Source: Haemophilus parainfluenzae
GTDB lineage: Bacteria > Pseudomonadota > Gammaproteobacteria > Enterobacterales > Pasteurellaceae
Reading direction: 5' to 3'
Length of the DNA stretch: 64,000 nucleotides
NCBI RefSeq assembly: GCF_036288925.1
Contig: NZ_CP127167.1
Location: 1,984,001-2,048,000, forward strand
Shown here: positions 10,496-19,284 of the stretch, piece after piece
How positions within the stretch are numbered: the stretch's first letter is position 1
Layout of the letters: every line of letters starts with the position of its first letter
The notes under the pieces: model-generated
What the model was told of the DNA's origin: nothing
Seen by the model: only the letters and a program-made list of their open reading frames with translations
The model's database searches: none
Position numbers and translations under genes: made by a program

Positions 10496-10902
10496 ACAAT
10501 GAAAATCTTCCACAGCCAATCGAAAATAAAGACGAATTAATCAAAGAGTTCTTTGCTATCCAACAACAAGAAGTTGCAGTTAAGCGTGATGAATTAGCAA
10601 TCCGAAAAGAAGAAACAAAACTCAATCAAGAAGTGGCGTTAGCATCGATTACATCTCAAGAAAAAGTAGAGTTAAAACGAGGAGATGTATTCCTAAAAAC
10701 TCAAATCGCAAAATATTGGCTTTGGGGGGTTTTAGGCTTATTATTTACTTTCATTATTGGCATTGCTATGTATCTTGATAAATCGGATATTGCAATTCGC
10801 GTTATTGAAATTGGAGGATCGGTGCTTTTAGGTTACTTTGCTGGTATTAACCGAGGAAAGGCACAGATTTTAGAACAGCAAAATAGAACAAAAGATGAAT
10901 AA
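10492..10902 (+). CDS. Coiled-coil membrane protein, unknown function (136 aa)
   Basis: The first 80 residues are a long charged helix, probably a coiled coil (EFFAIQQQEVAVKRDELAIR and onward). Two hydrophobic segments follow at about 76-95 (WLWGVLGLLFTFIIGIAMYL) and 104-120, with a basic end. This layout places the coiled coil in the cytoplasm, tethered to the inner membrane. I recognise no family; similar small coiled-coil membrane proteins occur in prophage and conflict-system loci, but nothing here proves that. It is coupled to the 63-aa gene upstream and ends at a terminator. Confidence 0.65.
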   Translation: MNNENLPQPIENKDELIKEFFAIQQQEVAVKRDELAIRKEETKLNQEVALASITSQEKVELKRGDVFLKTQIAKYWLWGVLGLLFTFIIGIAMYLDKSDIAIRVIEIGGSVLLGYFAGINRGKAQILEQQNRTKDE

Positions 10903-10908
10903 TCATAA

Positions 10909-10935
10909 GCTCTCAATGGAGGGCTTTTTTTATTA
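10909..10935 (+). terminator. Terminator of the two-gene module
   Basis: Stem AGCTCTC/GAGGGCT with an AATG loop followed by seven T. The 17-base stretch AGGGCTTTTTTTATTAA here also occurs in CRISPR spacer 5 of this window. Confidence 0.75.
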
Positions 10936-11376
10936 ACAACCATAAATTCTTATATTACTCTCCACAATCTGTCGAAACCTCAATATATTCAAGACGAATA
11001 GTTCAACCGATTACCACTAGCGATTTTTTATATCCGTAATTCTAACTATGTCAAAATGGTAACCAACACAATACAGGAATGAATCCCTTCCTTACCTTAG
11101 GGCGGATTTCTGATCTAACGATCACCACTATCGAAAGTAATAAATTCAGAAAAACAACTTAGACACACTTCTTCACTAACAACTCAACGTTACATCAGAA
11201 AAGAAAAACCACTCAATCCAACCAAATAAAAAAGGCTCTTCAAATGAAGGGCCTTTTTTGTCACAAATCACGTTCCGAAACGTTTTTAAAACTCATTGAT
11301 TTTACTAAACTTTAAAACCTAAAAATAAGAAAAGGTTTCGGAATTAAAATTGACTTTAGATAGCGTAAATACTGGA
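10936..11376. other. Non-coding stretch before rplY, with one strong hairpin
   Basis: About 440 bases with no open frame that I can support. The clear element is the hairpin at 11228-11259 (AAAAAAGGC arms around CTTC-AAAT-GAAG), which would terminate in either direction and could end rplY. Nearer rplY, TCCGAAAC at 11273 and GTTTCGGA near 11335 form a wide inverted repeat of unknown meaning. Confidence 0.5.
11228..11259. terminator. Bidirectional terminator downstream of rplY
   Basis: AAAAAAGGCTCTTC / GAAGGGCCTTTTTT with a four-base loop; A and T runs on both flanks make it functional on either strand. Confidence 0.75.
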
Positions 11377-11664
11377 TTATGCTCTTTTGAAGTCAATGTG
11401 AACCAATTTTGGTTTGAATGGGTGACGTTGCATTGCTTGAACTTTCACTGCAACTTCTTTACCTTCAACCACTAAAGTGATTACATCGCTATAGAAAGAA
11501 TCGTGAACTTGTGCGTTGTTTAATTCATCGTGATTTAAGATGATTGAAACAGGTGCTTCACTGCCACCATAAATGATTGCAGGGATTTGACCGTTGTGAC
11601 GCAGGCGGCGGCTCGCACCCTTACCTTGCGCTTGACGAACTTCAGCGTTAAATTTAAATGCCAT
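11377..11664 (-). CDS. rplY: 50S ribosomal protein L25
   Basis: Binds 5S rRNA at the central protuberance. The short 95-residue form without the CTC domain, as in E. coli and Haemophilus. The N-terminus ([20 protein letters not shown]) and the C-terminal [12 protein letters not shown] motif are typical. Single gene, divergent from the dedA-family gene. Confidence 0.97.
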   Translation of the reverse strand: MAFKFNAEVRQAQGKGASRRLRHNGQIPAIIYGGSEAPVSIILNHDELNNAQVHDSFYSDVITLVVEGKEVAVKVQAMQRHPFKPKLVHIDFKRA

Positions 11665-11890
11665 TTTAATGTTCTCTTGATTAAAAGTTTAAAATAAAAA
11701 ATTGCAGGCGACCCAGCAATTTTCCTAAATTTGCTCAAAGACAAACTTTGAGAGCGACGGATTATAAAATATTCAGCCCCACAATGCAAATTTACACAGC
11801 AAATTTTTTCTAGGCTTTTCAAGGCAAAGCGATTAAAATAAGCCCCAATTTTTAATTAATTTTAACTAACTGATTGTAAGTGGGTTTCAA

Positions 11891-12496
11891 ATGGAATTTC
11901 TTATCAGCTTTTTTACCGATTACGGTTATTGGGCGGTGCTATTTGTTCTGATTATTTGTGGTTTTGGTGTACCCATTCCAGAAGATATCACGCTTGTATC
12001 CGGTGGCGTAATTGCTGGTCTTTATCCTGAAAGTGTAAACTCCCATTTAATGTTATTAGTCAGTATGATCGGCGTACTTGCTGGTGACTCTTGTATGTAT
12101 TGGCTTGGTCGCATTTACGGCACCCGAATTCTTCGTTTCCGTCCAATGCGTAAAGTAATCACTCTACAACGCTTAAAAATGGTACGTGAAAAATTTGCCC
12201 AATACGGCAACCGCGTACTATTTGTGGCCCGTTTCCTTCCAGGATTACGCGCACCGATTTACATGGTTTCAGGTATCACCCGCCGCGTCAGTTACACACG
12301 CTTTATATTAATTGATTTCTGTGCGGCCATTATTTCTGTGCCAATTTGGGTTTACCTTGGCGAATTTGGTGCAAGAAACTTAGATTGGTTGCACGAACAA
12401 ATCCAAAAAGGTCAGCTTGTAATTTATATCCTTGTTGGTGCATTAGCGGTTTTCTTATTCTGGAAATGGAAAAAAGCGAAGAAACAGGCTAAATAA
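11891..12496 (+). CDS. DedA family inner-membrane protein
   Basis: DedA/SNARE-associated (VTT domain) protein of 201 residues with four to five membrane segments. The family signature is present: a PIPED motif (about residues 29-33) and the FVARFLPGLRAP segment with conserved arginine and glycines near residues 113-125. Family members take part in envelope homeostasis and have been linked to undecaprenyl phosphate or phospholipid flipping. Single gene ending in a strong terminator just before the tracrRNA. Confidence 0.92.
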   Translation: MEFLISFFTDYGYWAVLFVLIICGFGVPIPEDITLVSGGVIAGLYPESVNSHLMLLVSMIGVLAGDSCMYWLGRIYGTRILRFRPMRKVITLQRLKMVREKFAQYGNRVLFVARFLPGLRAPIYMVSGITRRVSYTRFILIDFCAAIISVPIWVYLGEFGARNLDWLHEQIQKGQLVIYILVGALAVFLFWKWKKAKKQAK

Positions 12497-12540
12497 TTTC
12501 TTATAAAGTGCGGTCAAAAATTTATAAATTTTCGTCAATT

Positions 12541-12576
12541 AAAAAACGCTTAATAATTTTATTAAGCGTTTTTTTG
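12541..12576. terminator. Terminator after the dedA-family gene
   Basis: Long stem AAACGCTTAATAA/TTATTAAGCGTTT with flanking A and T runs; ends the dedA-type transcript and would also stop read-through from the tracrRNA side. Confidence 0.85.
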
Positions 12577-12619
12577 TTTTTGTTAATCTACTCTCACATC
12601 TTTATTTTCTAAATAAGCA

Positions 12620-12724
12620 GAAAAAAGATGTCCCTTGAAACTTACATTTCAAGGGACAGAGCTTTGCGAGAAATCTTTTCTCTTATTGTAACAACGTTTT
12701 TCATTTCGCAGTGCCATTACAACG
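12620..12724 (-). ncRNA. tracrRNA of the type II-C CRISPR system
   Basis: On the minus strand, about 105 nt. The 5' part is the anti-repeat: GGCACTGCGAAATGAAAA pairs with the CRISPR repeat over GCACTGCGAAAT, and a second block TTACAA pairs with the 5' end of the repeat, with a bulge between. Then comes the region AATAAGAGAAAAGATTTCTC, and the 3' end is a strong terminator hairpin (TGTCCCTTGAAA / TTTCAAGGGACA, then U6). This order and the terminal hairpin are like Neisseria meningitidis tracrRNA. It has its own promoter and is divergent from cas9. Confidence 0.93.
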
Positions 12725-12730
12725 AGGTGA

Positions 12731-12759
12731 ATTCTATCTATTTATTTTTTTATCGTCAA
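12731..12759 (-). promoter_or_regulatory. tracrRNA promoter
   Basis: Minus strand: TTGACG (12759-12754), exactly 17 bp, TAGAAT (12736-12731). The expected start is about 12724, the first bases of the anti-repeat. Confidence 0.85.
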
Positions 12760-12780
12760 TATATTTTTTATACAAAAATC

Positions 12781-12789
12781 TGTTAAAAT
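12781..12789 (+). promoter_or_regulatory. Possible extended -10 promoter of cas9
   Basis: TG-T-TAAAAT about 36 bases before the cas9 start, with no convincing -35. The tracrRNA and cas9 promoters are back to back within 60 bp. A ribosome site AAAAGGAA follows at about 12809-12816. Confidence 0.5.
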
Positions 12790-12824
12790 TTAAACAAAAA
12801 AACTAATGAAAAGGAACCAACCTT

Positions 12825-15800
12825 ATGGAAAATAAAAACTTACATTATATCCTTGGTCTCGACCTTGGTATCGCCTCTGTTGGCTGGGCTGTAGTTGAAA
12901 TTGACGAAAAAGAGAATCCTCTGCGTTTAATTGATGTTGGTGTTCGTACTTTCGAACGAGCAGAAGTACCCAAAACAGGTGAAAGTCTCGCGCTTTCTCG
13001 CCGTTTAGCCCGCGCTGCTCGTCGATTAACTCAACGTCGCGTTGCTCGCCTGAAAAAAGCAAAACGACTTCTAAAATCAGAAAATATCCTATTATCCACT
13101 GATGAACGTCTTCCTCATCAAATTTGGCAGCTACGTGTCGAAGGTCTAGATCGAAAACTAGAACGCCAAGAATGGGCTGCTGTGTTATTGCATTTAATTA
13201 AGCATCGTGGTTATTTATCTCAGCGTAAAAATGAAAGTAAAAGCGAAAATAAAGAGCTAGGTGCGTTATTAAGCGGTGTAGCCAGTAACCATGAATTATT
13301 GCAACAAGCTACATATCGTACGCCTGCAGAACTTGCTGTAAAAAAATTTGAGATCGAAGAAGGTCATATCCGTAACCAGCAAGGCGCCTATACTCACACG
13401 TTTAGCCGACTAGACTTACTCGCCGAAATGGAACTTCTCTTCTCTCGTCAACAACTCTTTGGTAATCCATTCGCTTCAGAAAAATTATTAGAAAATTTAA
13501 CCGCACTTTTAATGTGGCAAAAGCCCGCCTTATCTGGTGAAGCCATTTTAAAAATGCTCGGTAAATGTACTTTTGAAGATGAATATAAGGCGGCTAAAAA
13601 TACCTATACTGCAGAACGTTTTGTTTGGATAACAAAATTAAATAATTTACGTATTCAAGAAAATGGCTTAGAGCGTGCTTTAAGTGATAATGAACGTTTA
13701 ATGTTAATCGAGCAACCTTATGAAAAAGCTAAATTAACTTATGCACAAGTACGTTCAATATTAAATTTATCTGATGATGCAATCTTTAAAGGCGTCCGTT
13801 ATTCCGGTGAAGATAAAAAAGCCATTGAAACCAAAACAACTCTGATGGAAATGAAAGCCTACCATAAAATTCATGATGTATTAAAGAGTAATAACCTAAA
13901 AGCTGAATGGGCGGAATTAAAGACAAATCCAACATTGTTAGATGAAATTGGCACGGCATTTTCATTATATAAAACTGATGAAGGTATCAGCGCTTACTTA
14001 GCAGGAAAACTTTCTCAGCCTGTATTAAATGCCTTATTATTGGAAAACCTTAGTTTTGATAAATTTATCCAATTATCTCTTAAAGCTTTATATAAACTTC
14101 TACCATTAATGCAACAAGGGCTACGCTATGACGAGGCTTGTCGTGAAATTTATGGCGATCATTATGGTAAAAAAACAGAAGAGACCCATCACTTCTTACC
14201 ACAGATTCCAGCTGATGAAATTCGTAATCCTGTAGTTTTAAGAACGCTCACGCAGGCTCGTAAAGTAATTAATGGCATAGTGAGATTATATGGTTCGCCC
14301 GCTCGTATTCATATTGAAACAGGACGAGAAGTGGGCAAATCTTACAAAGATCGTCGAGAACTAGAAAAACGTCAAGAAGAAAATCGCAAACAGCGTGAAA
14401 ACGCAATCAATGAGTTTAAAGAGTATTTTCCTCATTTTGCTGGTGAACCTAAAGCTAAAGACATTTTAAAAATGCGACTTTATAAACAACAAAATGCAAA
14501 ATGTTTATATTCCGGTAAACCTATCGAATTACACCGTTTATTAGAAAAAGGCTATGTAGAAGTCGATCATGCCTTGCCATTTTCCCGCACTTGGGATGAT
14601 AGCTTCAACAATAAAGTATTGGTGCTTGCTAATGAAAATCAAAACAAAGGCAATTTAACCCCTTTTGAATGGCTTGATGGTAAACATAACAGCGAACGCT
14701 GGAGAGCTTTCAAAGCATTAGTTGAAACAACTGTATTCCCTTATGCGAAAAAACAACGCATCCTAAGCCAAAAGCTTGATGAAAAGGGCTTTATTGAACG
14801 TAACTTAAATGATACGCGCTACGTTGCTCGTTTCTTATGTAACTTTATTGCAGATAATATGCACTTAACAGGTGAAGGAAAACGTAAAGTCTTTGCTTCC
14901 AACGGGCAAATTACTGCTTTACTTCGTAGCCGTTGGGGATTAGCAAAATCACGTGAAGACAATGATCGCCATCACGCTTTAGATGCCGTTGTGGTCGCTT
15001 GCTCAACCGTCGCTATGCAGCAAAAAATCACACGTTTTGTTCGTTTTGAAGCAGGTGATGTATTCACTGGAGAACGAATAGATCGTGAAACAGGTGAAAT
15101 TATTCCATTACACTTCCCTACACCATGGCAATTTTTCAAACAAGAAGTTGAAATCCGAATTTTTAGTGATAATCCTAAACTGGAGCTAGAAAATAGATTA
15201 CCGGATCGTCCACAAGCAAATCATGAATTTGTCCAACCTCTTTTTGTATCTCGAATGCCAACACGCAAAATGACTGGTCAAGGACACATGGAAACCGTGA
15301 AATCCGCGAAACGTCTCAATGAAGGGATAAGCGTGATTAAAATGCCACTCACTAAATTAAAATTAAAAGATTTAGAATCAATGGTAAATCATGAGCGTGA
15401 AAAAGAGCTTTATGACGCATTAAAAGCTAGCTTAGAGGCTTTCAATGATGATCCTGCTAAAGCGTTTGCTGAACCTTTTATGAAAAAAGGCGGGGCTATT
15501 GTTAAATCAGTACGAGTAGAACAAATACAAAAATCTGGAGTATTAGTCCGTGAGGGTAATGGTGTCGCGGATAATGCCTCTATGGTGAGAGTGGATGTCT
15601 TCACTAAAGATGGAAAATATTTCCTTGTACCAATTTATACCTGGCAAGTAGCGAAAGGTATTTTGCCTAATAAAGCTGTTATTCAGGGAAAAGATGAAGA
15701 AGATTGGGAAAATATGGATGACAATGCAACTTTCCAATTTTCATTACACCAAAATGACTTAGTAAAATTAGTCACTAAAAAGAAAACTATTTTGGGTTAC

Positions 15801-15992
15801 TTTAATGGACTTAATCGTTCCACAGGTAATATTGATATTAAAGAGCATGATTTAGATAAATCTAAGATCAAAGATGGTATTCATCAAAGTGTCGGCATAA
15901 AACTTGCTACTTCCTTTGAAAAATATCAAGTAGATGAACTTGGCAAAAATATTCATTTATGTAAACCAAGTAAACGTCAAGCTGTTCGTTAA
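12825..15992 (+). CDS. cas9: CRISPR-associated endonuclease Cas9, type II-C
   Basis: RNA-guided nuclease that cuts DNA matched by the crRNA:tracrRNA pair. All catalytic parts are intact: RuvC-I D13 in [11 protein letters not shown], arginine-rich bridge helix at about 55-85, RuvC-II E498 in [12 protein letters not shown] with D581-H582 in [11 protein letters not shown], RuvC-III H717 and D720 in [11 protein letters not shown], then the PAM-interacting domain. At 1,055 residues it is a compact II-C Cas9, the size known for H. parainfluenzae Cas9. A perfect Haemophilus uptake signal (AACCGCACTTTT) lies inside the gene near 13500. It has a terminator directly behind it, so cas1-cas2 may be expressed less or from another promoter. 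Confidence 0.98.
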   Translation: MENKNLHYILGLDLGIASVGWAVVEIDEKENPLRLIDVGVRTFERAEVPKTGESLALSRRLARAARRLTQRRVARLKKAKRLLKSENILLSTDERLPHQIWQLRVEGLDRKLERQEWAAVLLHLIKHRGYLSQRKNESKSENKELGALLSGVASNHELLQQATYRTPAELAVKKFEIEEGHIRNQQGAYTHTFSRLDLLAEMELLFSRQQLFGNPFASEKLLENLTALLMWQKPALSGEAILKMLGKCTFEDEYKAAKNTYTAERFVWITKLNNLRIQENGLERALSDNERLMLIEQPYEKAKLTYAQVRSILNLSDDAIFKGVRYSGEDKKAIETKTTLMEMKAYHKIHDVLKSNNLKAEWAELKTNPTLLDEIGTAFSLYKTDEGISAYLAGKLSQPVLNALLLENLSFDKFIQLSLKALYKLLPLMQQGLRYDEACREIYGDHYGKKTEETHHFLPQIPADEIRNPVVLRTLTQARKVINGIVRLYGSPARIHIETGREVGKSYKDRRELEKRQEENRKQRENAINEFKEYFPHFAGEPKAKDILKMRLYKQQNAKCLYSGKPIELHRLLEKGYVEVDHALPFSRTWDDSFNNKVLVLANENQNKGNLTPFEWLDGKHNSERWRAFKALVETTVFPYAKKQRILSQKLDEKGFIERNLNDTRYVARFLCNFIADNMHLTGEGKRKVFASNGQITALLRSRWGLAKSREDNDRHHALDAVVVACSTVAMQQKITRFVRFEAGDVFTGERIDRETGEIIPLHFPTPWQFFKQEVEIRIFSDNPKLELENRLPDRPQANHEFVQPLFVSRMPTRKMTGQGHMETVKSAKRLNEGISVIKMPLTKLKLKDLESMVNHEREKELYDALKASLEAFNDDPAKAFAEPFMKKGGAIVKSVRVEQIQKSGVLVREGNGVADNASMVRVDVFTKDGKYFLVPIYTWQVAKGILPNKAVIQGKDEEDWENMDDNATFQFSLHQNDLVKLVTKKKTILGYFNGLNRSTGNIDIKEHDLDKSKIKDGIHQSVGIKLATSFEKYQVDELGKNIHLCKPSKRQAVR

Positions 15993-16000
15993 TTTTCTCC

Positions 16001-16032
16001 AATCCCCATCGCATTGCCTATGGGGATTTTTT
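16001..16032 (+). terminator. Hairpin between cas9 and cas1
   Basis: Stem AATCCCCAT/ATGGGGATT with a 10-base loop followed by T6, only 8 bases after the cas9 stop. It should stop or thin transcription into cas1-cas2. Confidence 0.75.
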
Positions 16033-16045
16033 ATAAGGAAACATT

Positions 16046-16963
16046 ATGACATGGAGAAGTCTTCTTATTAGCAAAGGAGGAAAACTCTCTTTGCATCAGC
16101 AACAAATGCTAATTCAGCAAGAAGGGAAAGAATTTACCGTTCCTTTAGAAGATATTGCTATTGTTGTTGTGGAAAGCCGAGAAACAGTGATTACCTTTCC
16201 GTTACTCTCTGCATTCGGTTTATATGGGATCACTTTATTGAGTTGTGATGAACAATTTTTACCTTGTGGTCAATGGCTCCCTTTTAATCAATATTATCGA
16301 CAATTAAAAACCCTTAAATTACAACTTGAAACCAGTTTGCCACTGAAAAAACAACTTTGGCAACGAATTGTGCAACAAAAAATTCGTAATCAAGCAAAAG
16401 TCTTATCACTCTGTCAGTTTCAAGAAAAATCAGAACGCTTACTCCAGCTCGCTAATTTAGTGAAATCAGGTGATAAAGATAATCTTGAGGCACAAAGTGC
16501 GGTTATTTATTTCTCTGGATTATTCGGCACTCATTTCAGACGAAAAGAAGAAGACAATGCGATTAATATACATCTGAACTATGCTTATTCAGTTATGCGT
16601 TCAGCTGTGGCAAGAAGCCTTGTTCTTTATGGTTGGCTACCTCAATTAGGTTTATTTCATCATAGTGAACTTAATGCCTTTAATTTGGCTGATGATTTTA
16701 TTGAACCTTTTCGCCCTATTGTTGATTTGCTTGTATCGAACTTGCTCGAAAAAGGCTTACTCTCCAAAAACCTTAGTCCTATATCAAAACAACAATTAAT
16801 AAAAATCTTACATCATCAACTACGCTTTAAGCGGGAAAAAGTGAGTGTTTTAACTGCCATAGATAAAAGTGTTGCCTCTTTACAAATTGCACTTATTCAA
16901 AAAAATGCAGCATTATTGCAGTTACCAGAAATTGATACACTACAGGAATATCAATATGAGTGA
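16046..16963 (+). CDS. cas1: CRISPR-associated endonuclease/integrase Cas1, type II
   Basis: Integrates new spacers with Cas2. Type II Cas1 of 305 residues with an N-terminal beta domain and the helical catalytic domain. The expected metal ligands are E148 (LEAQSAV), H205 (FHHSELN) and E220 (DFIEPFRP). A ribosome site AAGGAAAC precedes the ATG. The gene holds a perfect uptake signal, AAAGTGCGGTTATT, near 16494. It is followed within 11 bases by the preferred cas2 start and probably shares its transcript. Confidence 0.97.
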   Translation: MTWRSLLISKGGKLSLHQQQMLIQQEGKEFTVPLEDIAIVVVESRETVITFPLLSAFGLYGITLLSCDEQFLPCGQWLPFNQYYRQLKTLKLQLETSLPLKKQLWQRIVQQKIRNQAKVLSLCQFQEKSERLLQLANLVKSGDKDNLEAQSAVIYFSGLFGTHFRRKEEDNAINIHLNYAYSVMRSAVARSLVLYGWLPQLGLFHHSELNAFNLADDFIEPFRPIVDLLVSNLLEKGLLSKNLSPISKQQLIKILHHQLRFKREKVSVLTAIDKSVASLQIALIQKNAALLQLPEIDTLQEYQYE

Positions 16964-16973
16964 GGAAGTATTT

Positions 16974-17281
16974 ATGCGTATGATCGTTTTATTCGATTTA
17001 CCGGTCACCACTAAAGCAAAAATGCGGACGGCAAACCAATTCCGCCAATTTTTACTTAAAGATGGTTATCAAATGTTGCAACTTTCTATTTACACTCGAA
17101 TTATTAAAGGGCGAGATGCTTTAGAAAAACATCATAAAAGACTCGTCGCACACTTACCTGAAGAGGGTTCAATTCGATGTTTATCTATTACAGAAAAACA
17201 ATTTGCGAGCATGGAAATTTTAGTGGGAGAGAAAAAACCGCAAGAAAAAAAGTCAATTCAAATCAATTACTGCTTTTTTAA
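16974..17281 (+). CDS. cas2: CRISPR-associated endoribonuclease Cas2, with -1 shift at A7
   Basis: Structural partner of Cas1 in spacer integration. Ferredoxin-like fold with D8 in [11 protein letters not shown] take ATG 16974 because GAGGAAG stands at ideal distance and the product starts like other II-C Cas2 proteins; an ATG at 16956 overlapping cas1 is possible. In the direct frame the gene has no stop where Cas2 should end: it runs on through a terminator and four CRISPR repeats to 17606. At codon GAA-AAA-AAG (17244-17252) the heptamer A-AAA-AAG is in the slippery phase; a -1 shift gives VNSNQLLLF and a TAA at 17279-17281, the normal Cas2 C-terminus, for about 102 residues. An eighth A in the DNA would do the same. 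Confidence 0.88.
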
Positions 17282-17298
17282 CCGTTTTTTTAGACAAA

Positions 17299-17333
17299 AA
17301 AAAGCCCCTAAACCTTACGGTATGGGGCTTTTT
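17299..17333. terminator. Bidirectional terminator between cas2 and the CRISPR array
   Basis: AAAAAGCCCC / GGGGCTTTTT with a 15-base loop, A and T runs on both sides. It can stop the cas1-cas2 transcript on the plus strand and crRNA transcripts leaving the array on the minus strand. Confidence 0.85.
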
Positions 17334-17342
17334 GCTGTCCCT

Positions 17343-18302
17343 ATTATAGCACTGCGAAATAAAAAAGGGAGCTACATCACAGATAGCCAATTATTAGCTT
17401 TAATCACCATTATAGCACTGCGAAATAAAAAAGGGAGCTACAACATACGCATAGTTGATAAGCTAAAAAATAACATTATAGCACTGCGAAATAAAAAAGG
17501 GAGCTACAACTGTGTGGCAAATACACCCATCAATATAAACATTATAGCACTGCGAAATAAAAAAGGGAGCTACAACCGAAGAGTGCCTTACTTAAATTAT
17601 TACTGAATTATAGCACTGCGAAATAAAAAAGGGAGCTACAACTAAAGGGCTTTTTTTATTAATTCCAATCATATTATAGCACTGCGAAATAAAAAAGGGA
17701 GCTACAACTTCACTATCTACCGTTGCAACCGGTAAATAATTATAGCACTGCGAAATAAAAAAGGGAGCTACAACATCCTAGCCTTGTAATCGAAGTAACA
17801 GGCGATTATAGCACTGCGAAATAAAAAAGGGAGCTACAACTCCGATCTTCAATTTGAAGAAATTACAACTATTATAGCACTGCGAAATAAAAAAGGGAGC
17901 TACAACCTGGAAAGCGGTGAAATCGATCCGAGTACGATTATAGCACTGCGAAATAAAAAAGGGAGCTACAACAAGCGTGACGATACATACGACGCAGAAA
18001 TGATTATAGCACTGCGAAATAAAAAAGGGAGCTACAACTAGATGTTATAGAGGAAATCAGGCTTTAAAATTATAGCACTGCGAAATAAAAAAGGGAGCTA
18101 CAACTCAATCATTTTTAAAATACGTTCTGGAGTTATTATAGCACTGCGAAATAAAAAAGGGAGCTACAACATAGTGGGGTGTATGCAGACAAAGAAGGCT
18201 ATTATAGCACTGCGAAATAAAAAAGGGAGCTACAACACAAATACTGACTGGGGATTACCTTATTTAATTATAGCACTGCGAAATGAAAAAAGGGTGTTAT
18301 TA
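17343..18302 (-). CRISPR. Type II-C CRISPR array, 15 repeats and 14 spacers
   Basis: Repeats of 36 bp start every 66 bp from 17343 to 18267; all 14 spacers are exactly 30 bp. The crRNA sense is the minus strand, set by the tracrRNA anti-repeat. Read that way, each repeat starts GTTGTAGCTCCC and ends in GCAGTGCTATAAT, whose last nine bases, TGCTATAAT, are a perfect extended -10. As known for Neisseria II-C arrays, each spacer can therefore be transcribed from the repeat before it. The repeat next to cas2 has one change (CTACATC for CTACAAC). The cas-distal repeat at 18267-18302 is degenerate in the half that pairs with the distal anti-repeat, but keeps its -10. Degeneracy there suggests the old end is cas-distal. 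Confidence 0.98.
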
Positions 18303-18320
18303 CAATACAGTATAAATTTA

Positions 18321-18596
18321 TTATTTAATAATAATGTATTTAACTTTATTCTCTTCTTGCATTTTTTTCTGATGCTCTCTCTCCCATTTTTTATATAAAA
18401 AATAGATTAATATCCTAAATAAGACAAGAAATACGAGGTAAGTAAATACAATACCTAAAAGTACATTCCATATTACACCATGAATAACGCCAATCAGCAC
18501 TAAAATAATTGAAAGCGGAAATAGAAAAAACACATTAAACACGACAATAAACTCTCTGCCTAAAAAGCGAATAAGAGCAATTTCATCTTTAAACAT
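18321..18596 (-). CDS. Small membrane protein, unknown function (91 aa)
   Basis: Very strong ribosome site AAGGAGG before the ATG. Two hydrophobic stretches (about residues 16-37 and 42-66), then a charged tail KKWEREHQKKMQEENK that ends in KYIIIK; the base composition is A/T rich. It lies between the degenerate end of the CRISPR array and riboflavin synthase. No family recognised and no known tie to the CRISPR system. Confidence 0.65.
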   Translation of the reverse strand: MFKDEIALIRFLGREFIVVFNVFFLFPLSIILVLIGVIHGVIWNVLLGIVFTYLVFLVLFRILIYFLYKKWEREHQKKMQEENKVKYIIIK

Positions 18597-18624
18597 ATTT
18601 CCTCCTTATAGTAATCTTAATTAA

Positions 18625-19239
18625 CTATATCCCTCTTGCTTTTAAATAATTCTCCACCGTATCTACAATCGCTTGTGTTTGAGGATCAATTTCAATATTT
18701 ACTAAATCGCCAATTTGGCGTTTGCCGATCAGAGTTCTATGCAAAGTTTCAGGAATTAAATTCACGCAGAATTCATCACCTTTCACTTCACCGATAGTAA
18801 GGCTGATGCCGTCAATCGCGATAAATCCTTTGGTGAGGATATATTTCATCACGTCTTTAGTAGGTAATTTAAACCAAATCTGACGATTGTTTTCGCTTTC
18901 GATAATCTGTGAAACGCTTGCAGTACAATAAACATGGCCAGATAAAATATGCCCACCAATTTCTGCACCCATTTGCATTGCGCGTTCAATATTGACAAAA
19001 TCCCCTGCTTTTAAGCTGCCGAGATTGGTGATGCGCAAGGTTTCTTGCATTAGGTCAAAGCTCACAAGATCATCATGAATTTCAGTCACTGTTAAGCATA
19101 CGCCGTTATTCGCCACTGATGCACCGATTTCTAAGCCTTTTCGCATTTCAGCTGGTAATTTTACGATCTGTGTTCTAAAATTATCGCTATCTTTAATTGT
19201 ATGAATTTGGGCGATGCCCTGTACAATACCTGTAAACAT
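18625..19239 (-). CDS. ribE: Riboflavin synthase, alpha subunit
   Basis: Dismutates two 6,7-dimethyl-8-ribityllumazine molecules into riboflavin. Two tandem lumazine-binding repeats of about 95 residues: the first starts MFTGIVQGI with GVCLTV near residue 47, and the second has the GHILSGHV segment and GISLTIG near 144. I start at 19239 (AAGGAAT ribosome site) since MFTGIV is the normal N-terminus; the open frame continues upstream without support. 204 residues. Divergent from hmrM with only 45 bases between the starts. Confidence 0.96.
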   Translation of the reverse strand: MFTGIVQGIAQIHTIKDSDNFRTQIVKLPAEMRKGLEIGASVANNGVCLTVTEIHDDLVSFDLMQETLRITNLGSLKAGDFVNIERAMQMGAEIGGHILSGHVYCTASVSQIIESENNRQIWFKLPTKDVMKYILTKGFIAIDGISLTIGEVKGDEFCVNLIPETLHRTLIGKRQIGDLVNIEIDPQTQAIVDTVENYLKARGI

Positions 19240-19284
19240 TATTATTCCTTCATTAAAAACTTTTCCAATATTATAGCAAAATTT

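Noticed and set aside
11273..11342. Wide inverted repeat TCCGAAAC/GTTTCGGA downstream of rplY
   Set aside because: Eight-base arms with about 50 bases between them and no sign of function; could be chance.
17343..17606. Repeat protein with [12 protein letters not shown] units encoded across the array
   Set aside because: It is only the direct frame of cas2 running into CRISPR repeats behind a terminator; not a gene of its own.
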